Assembly (NCBI GenBank): GCA_024760905.1
Contig: CM045729.1
Coordinates: 2,402,663-2,466,662 of the forward strand
DNA: 64,000 nucleotides
Direction of reading: 5' to 3'
DNA from: Plotosus lineatus
Lineage: Eukaryota; Chordata; Actinopteri; Siluriformes; Plotosidae
Shown here: positions 45,178 through 58,103 of the stretch, piece after piece
Layout of the letters: each line of letters begins with the position of its first letter
How positions within the stretch are numbered: position 1 is the stretch's first letter
Translations under genes and position numbers: made by a program
The notes under the pieces: model-generated
What the model saw: only the letters and a program-made list of their open reading frames with translations
What the model was told of the DNA's origin: nothing
Databases searched by the model: none

Positions 45178-48100
45178 AGCACATGTAAGATATTTTGGAA
45201 ATTTTGGAAATTTTTGGAAATGCAGCTTTGAGGGAGGGGCACAAGCCAGTGTCTCTCCCTCTCGCCATTCCCAAGCCCGGATAAATGCAGAGGGTTGCGT
45301 CAGGAAAGGTATCTGGCATAAAACAAATGCCAAATAAAATATGCGCGTCACAACAAAAAATTTCATACCGGATCGGTCGAGGCCCAGGTTAACAACGACC
45401 ACCATCAGTGCTGTTAACCAACAGGGTGCTGGTTGAAATTGGACTACTGTTGGTCAAAGACGTCGAAATAGTAGAGGCGGGAGGCGTGTTCGTAAGCAGA
45501 GAGAGAAGAGGAAAGGCATGAGTCTAGGACTGAAAGTAGGGACTTTGAATGTTGGAACTATGACAGGAAAAGGTAGAGAGCTGGCTGACATGATGCAGAG
45601 GAGGAAGGTGGACATACTGTGTGTTCAGGAGACCAGGGGGAAAGGTAGCAAGGCGAGAAGCTTAGTAGCAGGGTTTAAGCTGTTTTTTCATGGTGTGGAT
45701 GGGAAGAGAAATGGAGGAGGAGTCATCTTGAAGGAGGAGTTTGTCAGGAATGTTCTAGAAGTGAAAAGATTGTCAGACAGAGTGATGAGTCTCAAGTTAG
45801 AAATTGAAGGCGTGAAGTTCAATGTTGTTAGTGTTTATGCCCCACAGGCAGGATGTGAGCTAGAAGAGAAGAAGAGATTCTGGAGTGAGTTAGATGAAGT
45901 GATGCAGAATATCCCCAGAGGTGAAATAGTTTTCATTGGGGCAGACTTCAATGGACATGTTGGTGCAGGAAACAGAGGGGACGAGGAAGTGATGGGCAGG
46001 TTTCGTATCCAGGACAGGAACGTAGAAGGACAGATGTTGGTAGATTTTGCAAAAAAGATGGAAATGGCTGTGGTAAATATTTTCTTCCAGAAGAAACAGG
46101 AGCATATGGTGACTTGTGTAGGCGGTGTAATTTGAAGGAAGTCTGACTGCAAAGTAGAAGCGGGTGAGAGTGTTGAAAAACAGTAAGAGGACTTGGTGGT
46201 GGAATGAGGAAGTGCAGGAGTGTGTACAAAGGAAGAGGTTAGCTAAGAAAAAGTGGAACATAGAGGACTGAAGAGAGTAATCAGGAGTACAGGGAGACAC
46301 AGCATAAGGCGAAAGTAGTGGTGTCAAAGGCCAAACAGAAGGCATATGATGACTTGTATGGTTGGACAGTAAGGAGGGAGAAAATGATTTATACAAGTTG
46401 GCACAGCAGAGAGATAGAGATGGGAAAGAAGTGCAGCAAGTGAGAGTGATTAAGGAGAGAGAGGGGGGAATGTATTGACTGATGACAGAAGGGTGCTGGG
46501 AAGATGGAAAGATGCTGATGAATGGGGAAAATGAGAGAGAAACAAAGAGTAGAAGAGGTGACCATTAAGGAGCAGAGAGTAGCAAAGATTAGTAAGGGTG
46601 AAGTGAAGAGGGCACTGAAGAGGATGAAGAGTGGAAAGGCAGTTGATCCTGATGATATACCTGTGGAGGTATGGAAGTGCCTAGGAGAGGTAGCAGTTGA
46701 TTTTCTGACAAGAACATTCAACAAGGTCTTAGAGAATGAAAGGATGCCAGAGGGATGGAGGAGAAGTGTGCTAGTGCCCATTTTTGAAGAACAAGGAAGA
46801 CGTGCAGAAGTGTGGGAACTACAGAGGGATAAAGTTGATGAGCCATACAATTAAGTTATGGGAAAGAATAGTGGAAGCTAGACTAAGAGCAGAGGTCAGC
46901 ATTTGTGAACAACAGTTTGGTTTCATACCAAGAAAGAGCACCACATTTGCAGTGTTTGTCTGAGGATGTTAATAGAGAAGTACAGAGAAGGTCAGACGGA
47001 GCTGCATTGTGCCTTTGTGGATCTGAAGAAAGCACATGAAAGGGTGCTGAGAGAGGAACTGTGGTATTGCATGAGGAAGTCTCGAGTGGCAGAGAGTATG
47101 TTAGAGTGGTGCAGGACATGTATAAGAGATGTAAGACAGTGGTGAGGTGTGCTGTCGGTGTGACACAAGAGTTCAAGGTGGAGGTGGGACTGCATCAAGG
47201 GTCAGCTCTGAGCCCCTTCTTGTTTGCTATGGTGATGGCCAGGCTGACAAACGAGGTTAGACAAGACTCCCCATGGACTATGGTGTTTGCAGATGACATT
47301 GGGATCTGCAATGAAAGCAGAGAACAAGTGCAGGAAAATCTAGAGAGGTGGAGGGGAATGAAGGTTAGCCTCAGTAAGACAGAATACATGTGTATGACTA
47401 ACAAGGACCCAAGAGGAACGGTGAGGTTACAGGGAGCAGAGATAAGGAAGGTGGAAGATTTTAAGTACTTAGGCTCAACAATCCAGAGCAATGGAGAGTG
47501 TGGAAAAGAGGTGAAGAAGCATGAGCAGGCAGGTTGGAATGGTTGGAGAAAAGTATCTGGTGTGATGTATGATCGGAAGGTATTGGCAAGAATGAAAGGA
47601 AACGTGTACAAGACAGTGTTGAGGCCAGTGATGTTGCATGGTTTAGAAACAGTGGCCCTGGGGAAAAGACAGGAGGCAAAGCTGGAGGTAGCAGAGATGA
47701 AAATGTTGAGGTTCTCTTTGGGAGTAACGAGGATGAATAGGATCAGGAATGAGCACATCAGAGGGAGACCAAAGAGACGATTCTTGGACGTGGTGAAGGA
47801 GGACATGAAGGCAGTTGGTGTAAAAAGAAGAATATGCAGAGGATAGGGTGAGATGGAGGCAGATGATTCGCGGTGGCGACCCCTGAAGGGAACAGCCGGA
47901 AGGAAAAGAAGAAGAAGATCTAAGATGTTTTGGAGACAAAGTCAGAGAGGCTAGATTGAGATGGTTTGGACATGGACAAAGGAGGGATAGTGAGTATATT
48001 GCTCGTAGGGTTCTGAGGTTGGAACTATCAGGCAGAAGGCCTATAAGAAGATCAAAGAGAACATTTATGGATATGATGAAGAGGACATGAGGATAGTTGG

Positions 48101-48196
48101 TGTAAGAGAAGAAGACGCAGAGGATGGGATGAGATGGAGGCAGATGATTTGCTGTGGTGAATCCTGTAGGGAAAAGCCAAAAGGAAACAAAGAAGA
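45178..48196 (+). pseudogene. RTE-type LINE copy J with duplicated tail
   Basis: A 16-base target duplication with one mismatch (ACTTTCATTTATTCAG at 45162-45177, ACTTTCATTCATTCAG at 48197-48212) encloses the whole unit. Leader: CACAAGCCAGTGTCTCTCCC to GGTCGAGGCCCAGG. Endonuclease: GLKVGTLNVGTMTGKGREL, VDILCVQETRGKG, VVSVYAPQAGCELEEKK, FIGADFNGHVGAGNRGDEE (intact catalytic box). About 110 residues are deleted at 46115-46190. RT: KAVDPDDIPVEVWKCLGEVA, VGLHQGSALSPFLFAMVMAR, FADDIGICNES, YLGSTIQSNGECG. The first tail (to 47920) lacks about 45 residues after IRG. A second tail at 47925-48196 begins at exactly this missing part (MFWRQSQRG-type frame, RLRWFGHGQRRDSEYI) and ends the insertion. Confidence 0.9.
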
Positions 48197-48212
48197 ACTT
48201 TCATTCATTCAG

Positions 48213-49300
48213 TCACTTGATGAACTGCGTTTTTGTCATTCATTCAGTCACTTGCTGATCTGCGAGTGTTGCAAGTCTCGCACATTGGGCTCAAGGTGGA
48301 AATCCGCTCTGAATGTGTGTGTGGGGGGTGGTGGCAGGGTCTGGGGTGTCAGGGTAGAGTAGTACCTCTGTTGGGGGAGCATTTGGTGCTTCTCGGAGTA
48401 GCTCGTACACTTTGGTCTCCAGCTGGCACTCAAGTCTCAGCAGTGGATTCCCGCAGTTGTTTGCATGCAACAACTGCCACACCCTGGGCAATGGCTTCCA
48501 CTGGCTCGCTAAACCTGAGGACAGTAGCCAACGGGTCTCAAACCTATGGTGAGCTAGGGATTGTCTACCTACGTATGCGAAGACTGGATCAGGTGGACTG
48601 CAAGGAGGAAACCACCAGACTGGTTTAACGGGCAGGAAGGCAGACCCAGCAAAGCATCATGGAGCGCAAACAGGGCACAGTGAGACACTTGGGACACTGA
48701 TGGCCATCCACTGTATCCCAACCTATCTCCAGTCTTCTCAACGTTGTCCTGCCATTGGGAGAGCGCAACTCTCCCTCACTCAAATCCATTTCACTAGCAA
48801 GTCATGACTTCATCCATCATCATTTCATCATCTTCTCATCCTTCATCTTCTTCAAGTCCTGCAGTGATGGAAGCGGCAGGTGTGGGAACGCTGGCAGTCA
48901 TAGTCACAAATCTTCATGCAGGCGACTCAGGTCATAAGGTTGCTTTCCAACGATGAACTAGATGAACTCGGTGGGTGGGGTTTGCACCCCCGCCCTCTTA
49001 AAAAAACACCAGCAAAACGCACTGCTAAACGCTGGAGTTTGCTCCAGGGGAGTAACCTCAACGCCTGCCCTTAGGCGGCGTCATATGAGGGGGGGTTGGG
49101 AAAAGCCACTGGGACCCCCATTCCATGATGGGGGTGAAATCCTGGAGCAACCGGGTCGGGCGTGAAGGGGTGAGTAACGCGGGCGGTGCAAAGGTGTCGG
49201 ACACCAGCTGCTTTCGGTCGCCTCGGTTGAATCTGAGGCGGCCGGTCCAGGTCGGCGCATGGTCCCGGTCAACAAGCGTATTATGTGACTGAGGCTGACT
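48213..49300 (+). mobile_element. LINE-3 5' untranslated region, probable
   Basis: GC-rich sequence upstream of the LINE-3 endonuclease, without an open frame over 140 codons that resembles a protein. Phrases such as GTTTGCATGCAACAACTGCC, CAACGATGAACTAGATGAAC and CTCGGTTGAATCTGAGGCGG recall leaders of a teleost APE-type LINE. The border to flanking DNA is uncertain and probably lies near 48290. TCATTCATTCAGTCACTTG occurs twice (48201 and 48237). Confidence 0.5.
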
Positions 49301-51925
49301 CACACAGTGGGGACGCTCTCTATTGTCACAGTGTACGCTCCAACTGGGGTAAGTGATCGATCTATGAAGGAAACCTACGACCAGCTCAACTCGGTGGTGT
49401 CGTGGGTTCCGGGAAGGGACACCCTGATCGTACTGGGGACTTCAATGCGACCACTGGCACTAACCAGGATGGCTATGAAGCATGTGTCGGTCCCCACAGC
49501 TCTGGACGCCACGATGAAAGCGCCTTAATGCTTCTTGACTTCGCAAAAAGTTGGGACTTAAGGATTGCTGGCTCGTGGTTCCAGAGATTGGATCTGCGAT
49601 GCTGGACTTGGTACTCCTACAACGGCATCACTAGGAAGGAGATCGACCATGTTCTCGTAGGTAGTCGCTGGTGCTGGTCCAGAACTGCCGTGTTTTCAGA
49701 AGTGCCCAGCTATTCTCGGGAGACCACGGGCTTCTGGTGGCGACTCTGAAGATCTGCTTCAGGCGCCCTGAGAAAGCCCTGGCTCGTCAAATGCGATTTG
49801 ACGTAAGTCAACTCAGGGACCCTGATGTGGCTAAGGAGTTCGCCAGTAGGCTTAGGGAATCCCTGGAGGATCTGGATGCGGGTGCGGGCACGAAGGTTCT
49901 CTGGACTGGTTTCAGAGACTGCATCCTGGAGGTGTCCCGTGGCTGCATATTGGGATCGCCCAAACGACCGGGAATAGCCATCTCCTCTGAGACTATCGAC
50001 ATCATCGAGAGAGCGAGACAGACTCGACTTGACGGCAGAGTTGGACTGGTCAGGGACCTGAAGCGTGAAGCCATCAAGGCGGTGCGAAGAGATCGGGAGG
50101 CTGCGGTCCGTGATCTCTGTGAGACTGTCGAGGGCCATTTGAATTCAAGTGACTCTCACCCGGCTTACAGGGCATTGCGGAGCCTCCATTCCTCTCGGGC
50201 CACATCGCGATGTCAGACGGTGAAGGCTGCAGACGGTAGTGTCCTTACAATCGAATCGGAAGTGAGGACTCATTGGGCCGAGTACTTTGAGGAGTTGTAT
50301 CGTGCTGACCCTCCCGCCCGGAGCCTGGCCATTGGGGATGCTGAAACTCTTGTTGCCGACCCTCCCCCAGGCTGCGACCCGCCAACTCTTGAGGCAACTC
50401 AGAGGGTGGTGTGGCGCTTGGCGGATGGCAAATCTACGGGAGTTTGTGGTATCCACGTGGAAATGCTTAAGGCGGGAGGTGAGGCCGTCTCAGGTGGCTG
50501 TTTGTTCTTGTGTGCTCCGTGTGGAGCACTGGTGTTATCCCATCTGACTGGAAACGGAGCATCATTGTCCCGATCTAGAAGGGGAAGGGTGATACCCGAG
50601 AATGCAACAGTTACTGGGGGGTTACTCTCCTCTCAGTTCTGGGCAAGGTCTTCGCACGGATTTTACTGGACAGGATCCGTCAGCAGCTTCTAGTGCACCA
50701 GGGCCCTGAACAGTCTGGGTTCACACCAAAGAGGTCTACCGTTGACCGCATCCTGGCGTCCGCATCCTATCTGAGCGCTTGCAGGAGTTTGATAGGGGGT
50801 TCCTTGCCACCTATATAGATTTTTGCAAGGCGTTTGACTCAGTGGACAGGGAGGCCCTCTGGGGCATACTTCGTCTACGTGGGATCCCATCGGCTTTGGT
50901 CCGGCTGATATCGTCGCTGTATTCTGGGACAGAGAGTGCTGTGAGGTGTGGGGGCTCCACCTCTGACTTCTTTTCGGTCGAGACCGAAGTGAGGCAGGGG
51001 TGTGTTCTGGCCCCCACTCTCTTCAGTACTGCAATGGACTGGATCATGGTGGCAGTATCGGGTGGATTGGCCTGCGGTGTGTCGTTCGGTGAGGTTCGGA
51101 TTACTGATCTGGACTTTGCCGATGACGCAGTGATCTTCGCAGAAACGGTGGATGTCCCGACGGAGACTCTCTGTTCGTTGGGTGAGGAGGCGGAACCGCT
51201 TGGTTTGTGAGTCTCCTGGATCAAAACCAAGATCCAGGCTTTCGGCGACCTCTTGGATGCTGCTGTTGACTCGATCGCTGTGGGTCATGAAAGGGTAGAG
51301 ATCATGGAGCCTTTCACTTACCTTGGCAGCGTGGTCCATCGTTCCACTGATTGCAGGTCCGAGATCAATTGTCGACTTGATCTAGCCTATGGGGCGATGA
51401 ACTCACTGGACAGGACCGTGTGGCGGTCGAGGTATCTGAGCAGGTGGACGAAAGTCCGAGTCTTTCACTCCTTTGTGCTCCCTGTCTTGCTGGACTCAAG
51501 TGAGACATGGACGCTCACGGTTGAGCTTAGACGATGACTGGACTCCTTTGTTCCGACTTCCTTTCACCGGATCTTTGGATACCGCTGGTGGGACTTTGTT
51601 ACCAACCAGAAGGTGCTCGGGGATGCAGGGATGGTAAGAGTAACCTGATTGATCCGCGACCATCAGCTGCGCTACTATGGGCACTTGGTGCGTTTCCCGC
51701 CTTCGGACCCAGCACACCGGATCCTGTCCGTTCGGGATCCTAGGGGCTGGAGCCGATCGCAGGGACAACCGCGTGTGACGTGGTTGTCGCAGCTGAGGGC
51801 TGCCCTGCCGGGGGGTATGGGCCCTGCGCAGGCCTGGTCGATCGCCAGGAGATGGCCGGATGAGTGGAGGCGGCTGGTGGATGCAGTGAAGTGTCATCCC
51901 GGCGCATGCCCTCATACCTGACCTG
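49301..51925 (+). pseudogene. LINE-3, GC-rich APE-type retrotransposon
   Basis: Endonuclease: GTLSIVTVYAPTGVSDRSMK, then GDFNATTGTNQDGYE (one base lost near 49436 puts it in another frame), SWDLRIAGSWFQR and KEIDHVLVGSRW; the SDH-equivalent reads SGDHGLLVATL at 49722. A long linker frame (49671-50693) contains GCILGSPKRPGIAISSET and HWAEYFEELYRADPP. RT follows with frameshifts: YIDFCKAFDSVDREALWGIL, EVRQGCVLAPTLFSTAMDWI and DLDFADDAVIFAETVDV. Then EIMEPFTYLGSVVHRSTDC and the C-terminus LRYYGHLVRFPPSDPAHRIL, ending GACPHT. The 3' end has an ACCTG repeat (51917-51932). GC and CpG content is far higher than in neighbouring DNA, which suggests a more recent arrival. It is a separate family from RTE copies A-J. 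Confidence 0.85.
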
Positions 51926-52680
51926 ACCTGAACTAGTGCTGGAATTTGGCAGCCACCTGAGTGATGGAGCAGCCCGCTTTAGGAACTCCCTGACCCCCCA
52001 CCCCCTAACCTGGAGAAGGGGCTAGAAAAGGTGCCTCAAACCGTGCCTACTTCAGCTTGCCCCTGGCCAGCAAGCTGAAAGACAATAAGAAATCCTCCAA
52101 AGGCAACCTGCTCATCATTGGCACATCGGATGTGTGCACACTGTGGGACTGAGCTGAAGCTGACCGACCCGAGAGGGGGATTGTGCTTATTGCCAGAGAG
52201 CTGGCAAGATACAAAGTGAAGATTGCTGCCCTCAGCAAGACCCGGTTAGCAGAGGAGGGACAACTGTCTGAGATGCATGCAGGCTACACATTCTTCTGGA
52301 TAAGACACAGCAAGGAAGAGCGCCGCAAGGCAGGTGTTTGGTTCACCATCAAGTCCAATCTCGTCAAGAAGCTGGCTGAACCCCCCCCAAGGATATCAAC
52401 AATTTCCTGATGACAGTTCGGCTGCCGCTTCCATGCAAGAAGTTTGCCACATTGATCAGTGCCTACGCTCCAACTATGACCAACATTAATGAGGTCAAGG
52501 AGAGATTCTATGAAGATCTCAATGCAGCCACTCTGCACTGCCTTTGGCAGATAAACTCATCATTCTTGGTGATTTCAACACCAGAATTGGTGCTGACCAC
52601 GCTACTTGGGAAGGAGTAATGGGGACCAACGGCATCGGCAGCTGCAACAGCAATGGCCTCTTGCTTGAGAGATTTTCGAC
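51926..52680 (+). pseudogene. LINE-2-type 5' UTR and endonuclease fragment
   Basis: The leader lies at 51940-52120. The frame then has NVCTLWD-like start, IARELARYKVKIAALSKTRL, AEEGQLSEMHAGYTFFW, and KKFATLISAYAPTMTNINEV after a stop. [17 protein letters not shown] is readable across a frameshift near 52570. It ends [18 protein letters not shown] at 52677. It is the same family as the retrovirus-bearing LINE (22090 and 32078) and represents only its first 500-odd coding bases. It is cut at 52680 by the inverted L2/Rex1-like LINE. Confidence 0.82.
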
Positions 52681-54292
52681 AGAAGCAGATGGGGTTGAAT
52701 AGTGTTAAAAGCAGATGAGAAGTCAGCAAAAAGGATTCTAATGTATGTACCACTGGATTCTAGATGTTTGTAGATGAGGTCCAGGAGGGTTAGCGTACCG
52801 TCGTCTGTTCCCCTTTCTGTCGGTAGGCAAACTGGAGTGGATCGAGTTGGTCTTCAACTTCTCGCATTAGTAGCTTTTTAACAGTCTGTTCAAGGCACTC
52901 CATGGCTACAGATGTAAGTACAACTAGACGGTAGTCATTACACACTCTGGGATTTGGTATCTTCGGAAGAGGAACATTATGAGATGTTTTCCATAGGACC
53001 GGTATTTTTTTGGAAAACACCATGAAATACATCACATAACTGATCACAGTATTCCTTAAGAATCACAGGACCTATATTGTCTGGACCGGCACTCTTGCGA
53101 CAGTTTAAATTCCTAAATGTTTTGCTGACGCTGTCAGTAAAGATTTCAAGATTGTCACTGATGGTGATGTTGTGCAGAAAAACAGTTCTTTCTTCTGAAA
53201 AGTCATATACATTGAAATGAAAATAAAAGTCGTTAAGCTCATTTGCAAATGCTACACCGTCACTAGTGTTGGTGTCTTATTGTTTCTTATTGGTTCCCAG
53301 AATGGTCTTGACACATTTCCATTCATCTCGAAGATTGTTGTCACGGAATTTCAATTCTAGTTCTTCCTTTTAATGAATCTTACACTTCTTGGAACACCGT
53401 AGAATATTCCTTTGTGCTGACTTAACTCTGAGGTTGTCTCCAGAACAGAACGCATGTTTCTTCTCACACAGCAAAACATTCAGTTCTTTTGTCACCCATG
53501 GTTTGTGGTTAGGATAGATCTTGATTGTTTTAGTTGGTATAATAGAGTCCACGCTGAAGTTTATGTAAGAGGTTACAACTTCACACAGTTCATTAACACT
53601 GTCAGAGTCCTGCTCGAATACCTCCCAAGCTGTACTTTCGAAGCACATCTTCAGCTCATCAAGGTGTTCAGGGGAATAGATTTTCACTAATTTCGCCACT
53701 GGTTTTTGAGATTTAAGTTTCTGTTTGTAAGCTGGAATTAAATACACAGCATTGTGATCGGGGTTCCTATAGGTGGCAGACAACACGATTTATGAGCATT
53801 CTTGATAGTCCCATAGCAAAGGTCAATTGTTTTCTCACCCCGTGTTTTACAGTTCACATACTGATATAGGCGTAGTAGCAATGACTTTAGGCTGCAGCCA
53901 TTACAGTCACCAAGGATAGGTTTAGGAGCATCCACCGATAGCATATCCATACTGTAAACTGAATTACACAATGCATCTGTAGCACGTTTGTTGTTTCCAT
54001 TGGGTGGAATATAAACCACTGTGACAAACACTTGTCCGAACTCCCGTGGTAGACAGAACGGTCTGAAGGACACACACAGCATTTCTATGTCAGGTGTACA
54101 GAGAGTATCCTGTATCACATAATTTGTGCACCATTTAGAGTTGATATACATGCAAACCCTGGCTCCACTCGATTTTCCTGATTTAGCTTCATCCCTGTCC
54201 AGTCAAATCAGAGCACTAAATCCATCGAGACTAAGGTTAGCACTGTCAATACTGTTTGTCAACCATGTTTTCGAAAAACAGAACGCAACTCT
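52681..54292 (-). pseudogene. L2/Rex1-like LINE, EN and RT start
   Basis: From 54292 down: RVAFCFSKTWL, GARVCMYINSKWCTNY, FRPFCLPREFGQVFVTVVYI, ILGDCNGCSLKSLL (catalytic GDFN box changed), CKTRGEKTIDLCYGTIKNAH, then PDHNAVYLIPAYKQKLKSQK (SDH box changed to PDH). The linker has TKTIKIYPNHKPWVTKELNV. The RT start is CRKSAGPDNIGPVILK, then DDGTLTLLDLIYKHLE and [18 protein letters not shown] at about 52700 (catalytic Asp present). The rest of the RT and the 3' end are missing. The N-terminal part lies at 59766-60157 on the other side of a BEL element. Confidence 0.85.
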
Positions 54293-54297
54293 CATTA

Positions 54298-54488
54298 TGT
54301 TCAGGAAACGACCTAAAATTCCCAAATATGGGCAGAGAAAACAGACAAACAGTCTTCCTTCATGATGATCCAAACAGAATGTTTATTGAAAAAAACACAA
54401 GGTGGCACCAAAAACTTACAACAATATGACCCACAGAGGGCAGCACAAGATTACTAAATTACATGAATTTAATCATCAATTTCCAACA
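54298..54488 (-). repeat. BEL 3' LTR
   Basis: It is almost identical to the LTR at 59568-59760. Sense start TGTTGG, sense end CCTGAACA. The sense strand contains AATAAACATTCTG-like sequence that could serve as poly(A) signal (complement at about 54380-54392). Confidence 0.93.
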
Positions 54489-54698
54489 TCCTCCCCACCA
54501 TTGGACACCTATCTCCCATCAAACCTTGAAGGAGAGGTAATGAAATAACTACATATTGAAGTGGGAGAGCTAATACATGTATCATAAATGCATTTTACCA
54601 ACATACAAATTGTCACACCAGTGATTATCTTTACCTTTTACATTTTCAATTACCAGAAATTTAGAAACATCAATTAAACATTAAACATAAATCATTCA

Positions 54699-55054
54699 GT
54701 TCAGTTCATTTTCTGTAACCGCTTAATCCTAATTTGGGTCGTGGGGAGGCTGGTGCCCATCCCAGCCAACTTCGGGCGAGGGCAGAGTACACCCTGGACA
54801 GCTCACCAGGCCATCGCAGGGCGGAAACACACTGACGGCTTTGCAGCCTCCTCTTTATGAAAGTCAGCAATGGTTCTTTTACATACCTCTCACCATAGAC
54901 AGTGGGAGACATGGCCGGCCTTTGATAACCCAGTTAGCTGCCCGGGGGGGGGGGGGGGCAGTGACAACCTTGTGGAGAGTTGGAGAGTGGGACTCGAACC
55001 CCCAACCTTTGGATCAGTGATCCAGAACCTATACCACTAGACCACCACTGCCCC
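54699..55054 (-). mobile_element. tRNA-derived SINE (family 1) inside BEL
   Basis: A perfect 17-base target duplication, TAAACATAAATCATTCA, lies at 54682-54698 and 55055-55071. On the minus strand the head reads GGGGCAGTGGTGGTCTAGTG, then the B-box region GGGTTCGAGTCCCACTC. The body matches the copy at 15102, and the tail is TTAGGATTAAGCGGTTACAG with AAAATGAA-type ending. A G run (54943-54957) interrupts the body. The perfect duplication shows it is recent. Confidence 0.94.
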
Positions 55055-55392
55055 TAAACATAAATCATTCAACCAAATATATTCCGTATTCACAATAGAA
55101 CACATGTTATTTAAACCTGAAAACTTTATATTTTACTTAACCATTTTATATCCACAAACTACAATGGCAATTTCCTTGTTATTCAACTCAGTGGTAGATT
55201 CCTTGGCTTCTGGACCACCAACCTCCTTCACATCAGCTTATGAAGTATTAACAGTGTATTATTACAAATCTAGCCTATCTGGAGGCTTCACCTTATGACC
55301 ATATCTCGTTTTGACATCTGCCATGCCAACAGAAGCATTGTTTGCATTTTCAGTTAGATCAAGTGTAATGTCCGGTGAGTCAGAATCCAGTT

Positions 55393-58103
55393 CTAGCAGG
55401 GAAATTCTTGAATCTCAGACACCCTGTTACAAACAAAGGGCTTCCACTTGTTAGCATCCCCGCAGAGCCAACCTAATGTTACCATGGAATCAGTCCAACA
55501 AAAGCTTTTCACCCCCTCAGGCAACAACAAGGCCTTCCGGACAAAGACCAACAATCTGGCACACAACAGCGCACCTGTAAGTTCCAACCTGGGCAAGGTC
55601 ATCCTTTTAACTGGGGCTACCCTTGATTTCGAAACCACCAATGAAGACTTGACTGTCCCATCACCCAATTTGCACCTTAGGTACATGCATGCACCATAAC
55701 CCCTCTCCGAGGCATCTCTGAAACCATGGATCTCAATGTCAACCACATCTCTACATGGGCCACCTGTGTAACTGCATGAAATCTTCCGTATCTGCTCCAA
55801 ACCTTCTAACCAGATGCAGAATTTCCTCTCCAACTCATCAGGTACTCTATCATCCCAGTCAAGTCCTAATTTCCACAAGTCTTGGAGAACACACTTGGCC
55901 ACCATCACATAGGGATTCAGGAAACCCAATGGATCGAACAACCTTGCAATTACACTAAGCACAACACGTTTGGTGACAATCAATCCCTTAGGAAAGGGCA
56001 CACCCTCAAAGGAAAAACAATCCTCTGATACATTCCATTTAGGGCCTAATATCTTGACAGAATCTGAGTCGAAATTCTTGGCCTCAGACTCCTTGTACAA
56101 CATGGGACTATTTGAGTTCCACTTGGCCAGCGTCATACTTGCTTGGTTCATAACATTGGAGGCCTCAGTCATCATGTCACATGCCTCCTTGTCACTATCA
56201 GCTCTGGATAGCCAGTCATCCACATAGAAGTTCTTCTGTAATTCTTCCACAACTCTAGTAGGGGGAAGGTAGACAAATGGTACCTGATGGTAGCATTCAA
56301 CAGAAAAGGGCTACTTGTATTGCCAAAGGGAACACAAATGAACCACATGATTCACAGTTTGTCACCTTGTTGCCACAGAAAACGATGTACATCTTGACCC
56401 TCCTTCCTAACATTTATCTGGAGGAATGCTTTTGTGATGTCTGCCACTAGCGCTACCTTCCAACGTCTAAAGCAAATCAAGATAGTAGCCAAACAAGGGA
56501 TGAGGGAGGGTCCTGTCTCTAAACAACCATTTAAAGATACCCCATTGGGCCCCCGTGCTGAGGCATCAAATACAGGACATACCCTTGTACTTGTACTAGA
56601 CTCTTTGACCACCGGCCTGTGAGGCATACAGAAAACAGGGTGTGGGCTCTCAATTTCTGTATCTGGGAGCTCTTCTACAACACCACCTAGTTCCATCTCC
56701 CTTATAGCCATTTCGTAGCGTTGTTTTAGGACCGGGTCACACCCCAATTTGCGATTCAAACCCTTCAACTTTAATTTAGCCCCATTCCAATTATTTAACA
56801 GCCTCTCCCTTGCTCCCTCCTTCCAGGGGAGCGCTACCTCATATCTGCCTTCTTTAAATTTAACATCCTTTTCAAACTGGACCATTTGTGCATTTTCTTC
56901 AACCTGCTGTCCAATCCCAAGACAATCTAAATCCCAAAATTGTTTCAATAATTCATGAGATACATCGGTTAAACGCAGTAATCCAAATTGTACATTGGAT
57001 ACATTCACATTCGACCCACAAGACATTGTATTTTGAATTACCCCAGAGACAATCCATCCAAATATGGATTTTTGCAACATCAAATCCTGCACTTGTACCT
57101 CAGGTTTAATGAACTGCCAATAGGCATCTAATCCAATTAAGATATCAATCTTGGTTTCACAACCAACATACCCACTAGTCAAATCCATTCCCTGTAAGAT
57201 TCTGTTTACATCATCAGGTAGGGTTGGGTGGTCGATAGGGGCACATATAATAGGCACCTCCGTGGCCACAAGGTCAACCGGGACCCCCTCAGACCCCTTT
57301 AATGATAACTTGTACACAGACCGAGGTCTACTCTGACTTGTACCCTTACTCCCAAAGGCCACATATGACATACGGTGGGTTCCCATGTACTTTGGATCAG
57401 CCCTTTGTACAAACTCCTTGCTCACGTATGAGTGATCTGACCCGGAGTCAAATAACACAATGCCCTCAACACCATTGACTTTTATCTTGGCCATTTGTAA
57501 CAACACCTGAGGACCTCTCAAATCAGAACTAGTGTGTGACACAGTGACAACACCTGGTAGATTTACCTTATCAGGTTCCTTTTCTGTTACAGTGGGTACA
57601 GGATTTTCAATACTAGTGCTAACTGGTTTATCCTTCTGAAAACAAATCAACCTGTGATGTACCCCTTGGCACTTTGTGCACTTGTCCTCACAGACATTAG
57701 CCATGTGATTTTTGCTCAAACACCTGAAACACAATTTGGCTCCCATTATTTTTCTCTTTCTTTCAACCAAGGGAACCTTCGTTAAACCAAAACACCTTTC
57801 AGTTTTATGAGTCTTGTTGCAAAATGCACAGCAAATGGACCCCGAACTTGATTGCAGAGCAGCAGCATTTCTAGTAGACCGATTCTGTGACTTAAATTCT
57901 GTATTCTTGGCATGCTGCTTCTGAAACACATCTGAACGCTCTCTACATTTAATCTCCTTCGTCAGGAATCCCAAAAGAAAGTCTAGGTCACTCTCGTGAC
58001 CTTCTCCATCCCTAGCCCATTCCATTCTGAGCTCTGTAGGAAGCTTAGATAGAATGAGAGGAGTAAGAAACACACCGTATCCTTCACCATGAACACCGAG
58101 CAC
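55393..58103 (-). pseudogene. BEL Gag-Pol: zinc knuckles, protease, RT, RNase H
   Basis: The 583-codon frame 58103-56352 begins with the C-terminal part of Gag, then zinc knuckles (CCAFCNKTHKTERCF, CFRCLSKNHMANVC, CTKCQGVHHRLIC). The aspartic protease has VLFDSGSDHSYVSKEF at about residue 218. RT follows: ESPHPVFCMPHRPVVKES, RVCPVFDASARGPNGVSLN, VALVADITKAFLQINVRKEG (catalytic Asp). After a gap of about 100 bases the frame 56250-55393 resumes with FYVDDWLSRAD (YVDD box), a conserved DPLGFLNPYVMVAK segment, and RNase H/DUF1758-type sequence (RMTLPRLELTGALLCARL, FCWTDSMVTLGWL). The integrase is absent. Relatives are 1,500 residues or more; this one ends near RNase H. Confidence 0.9.
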
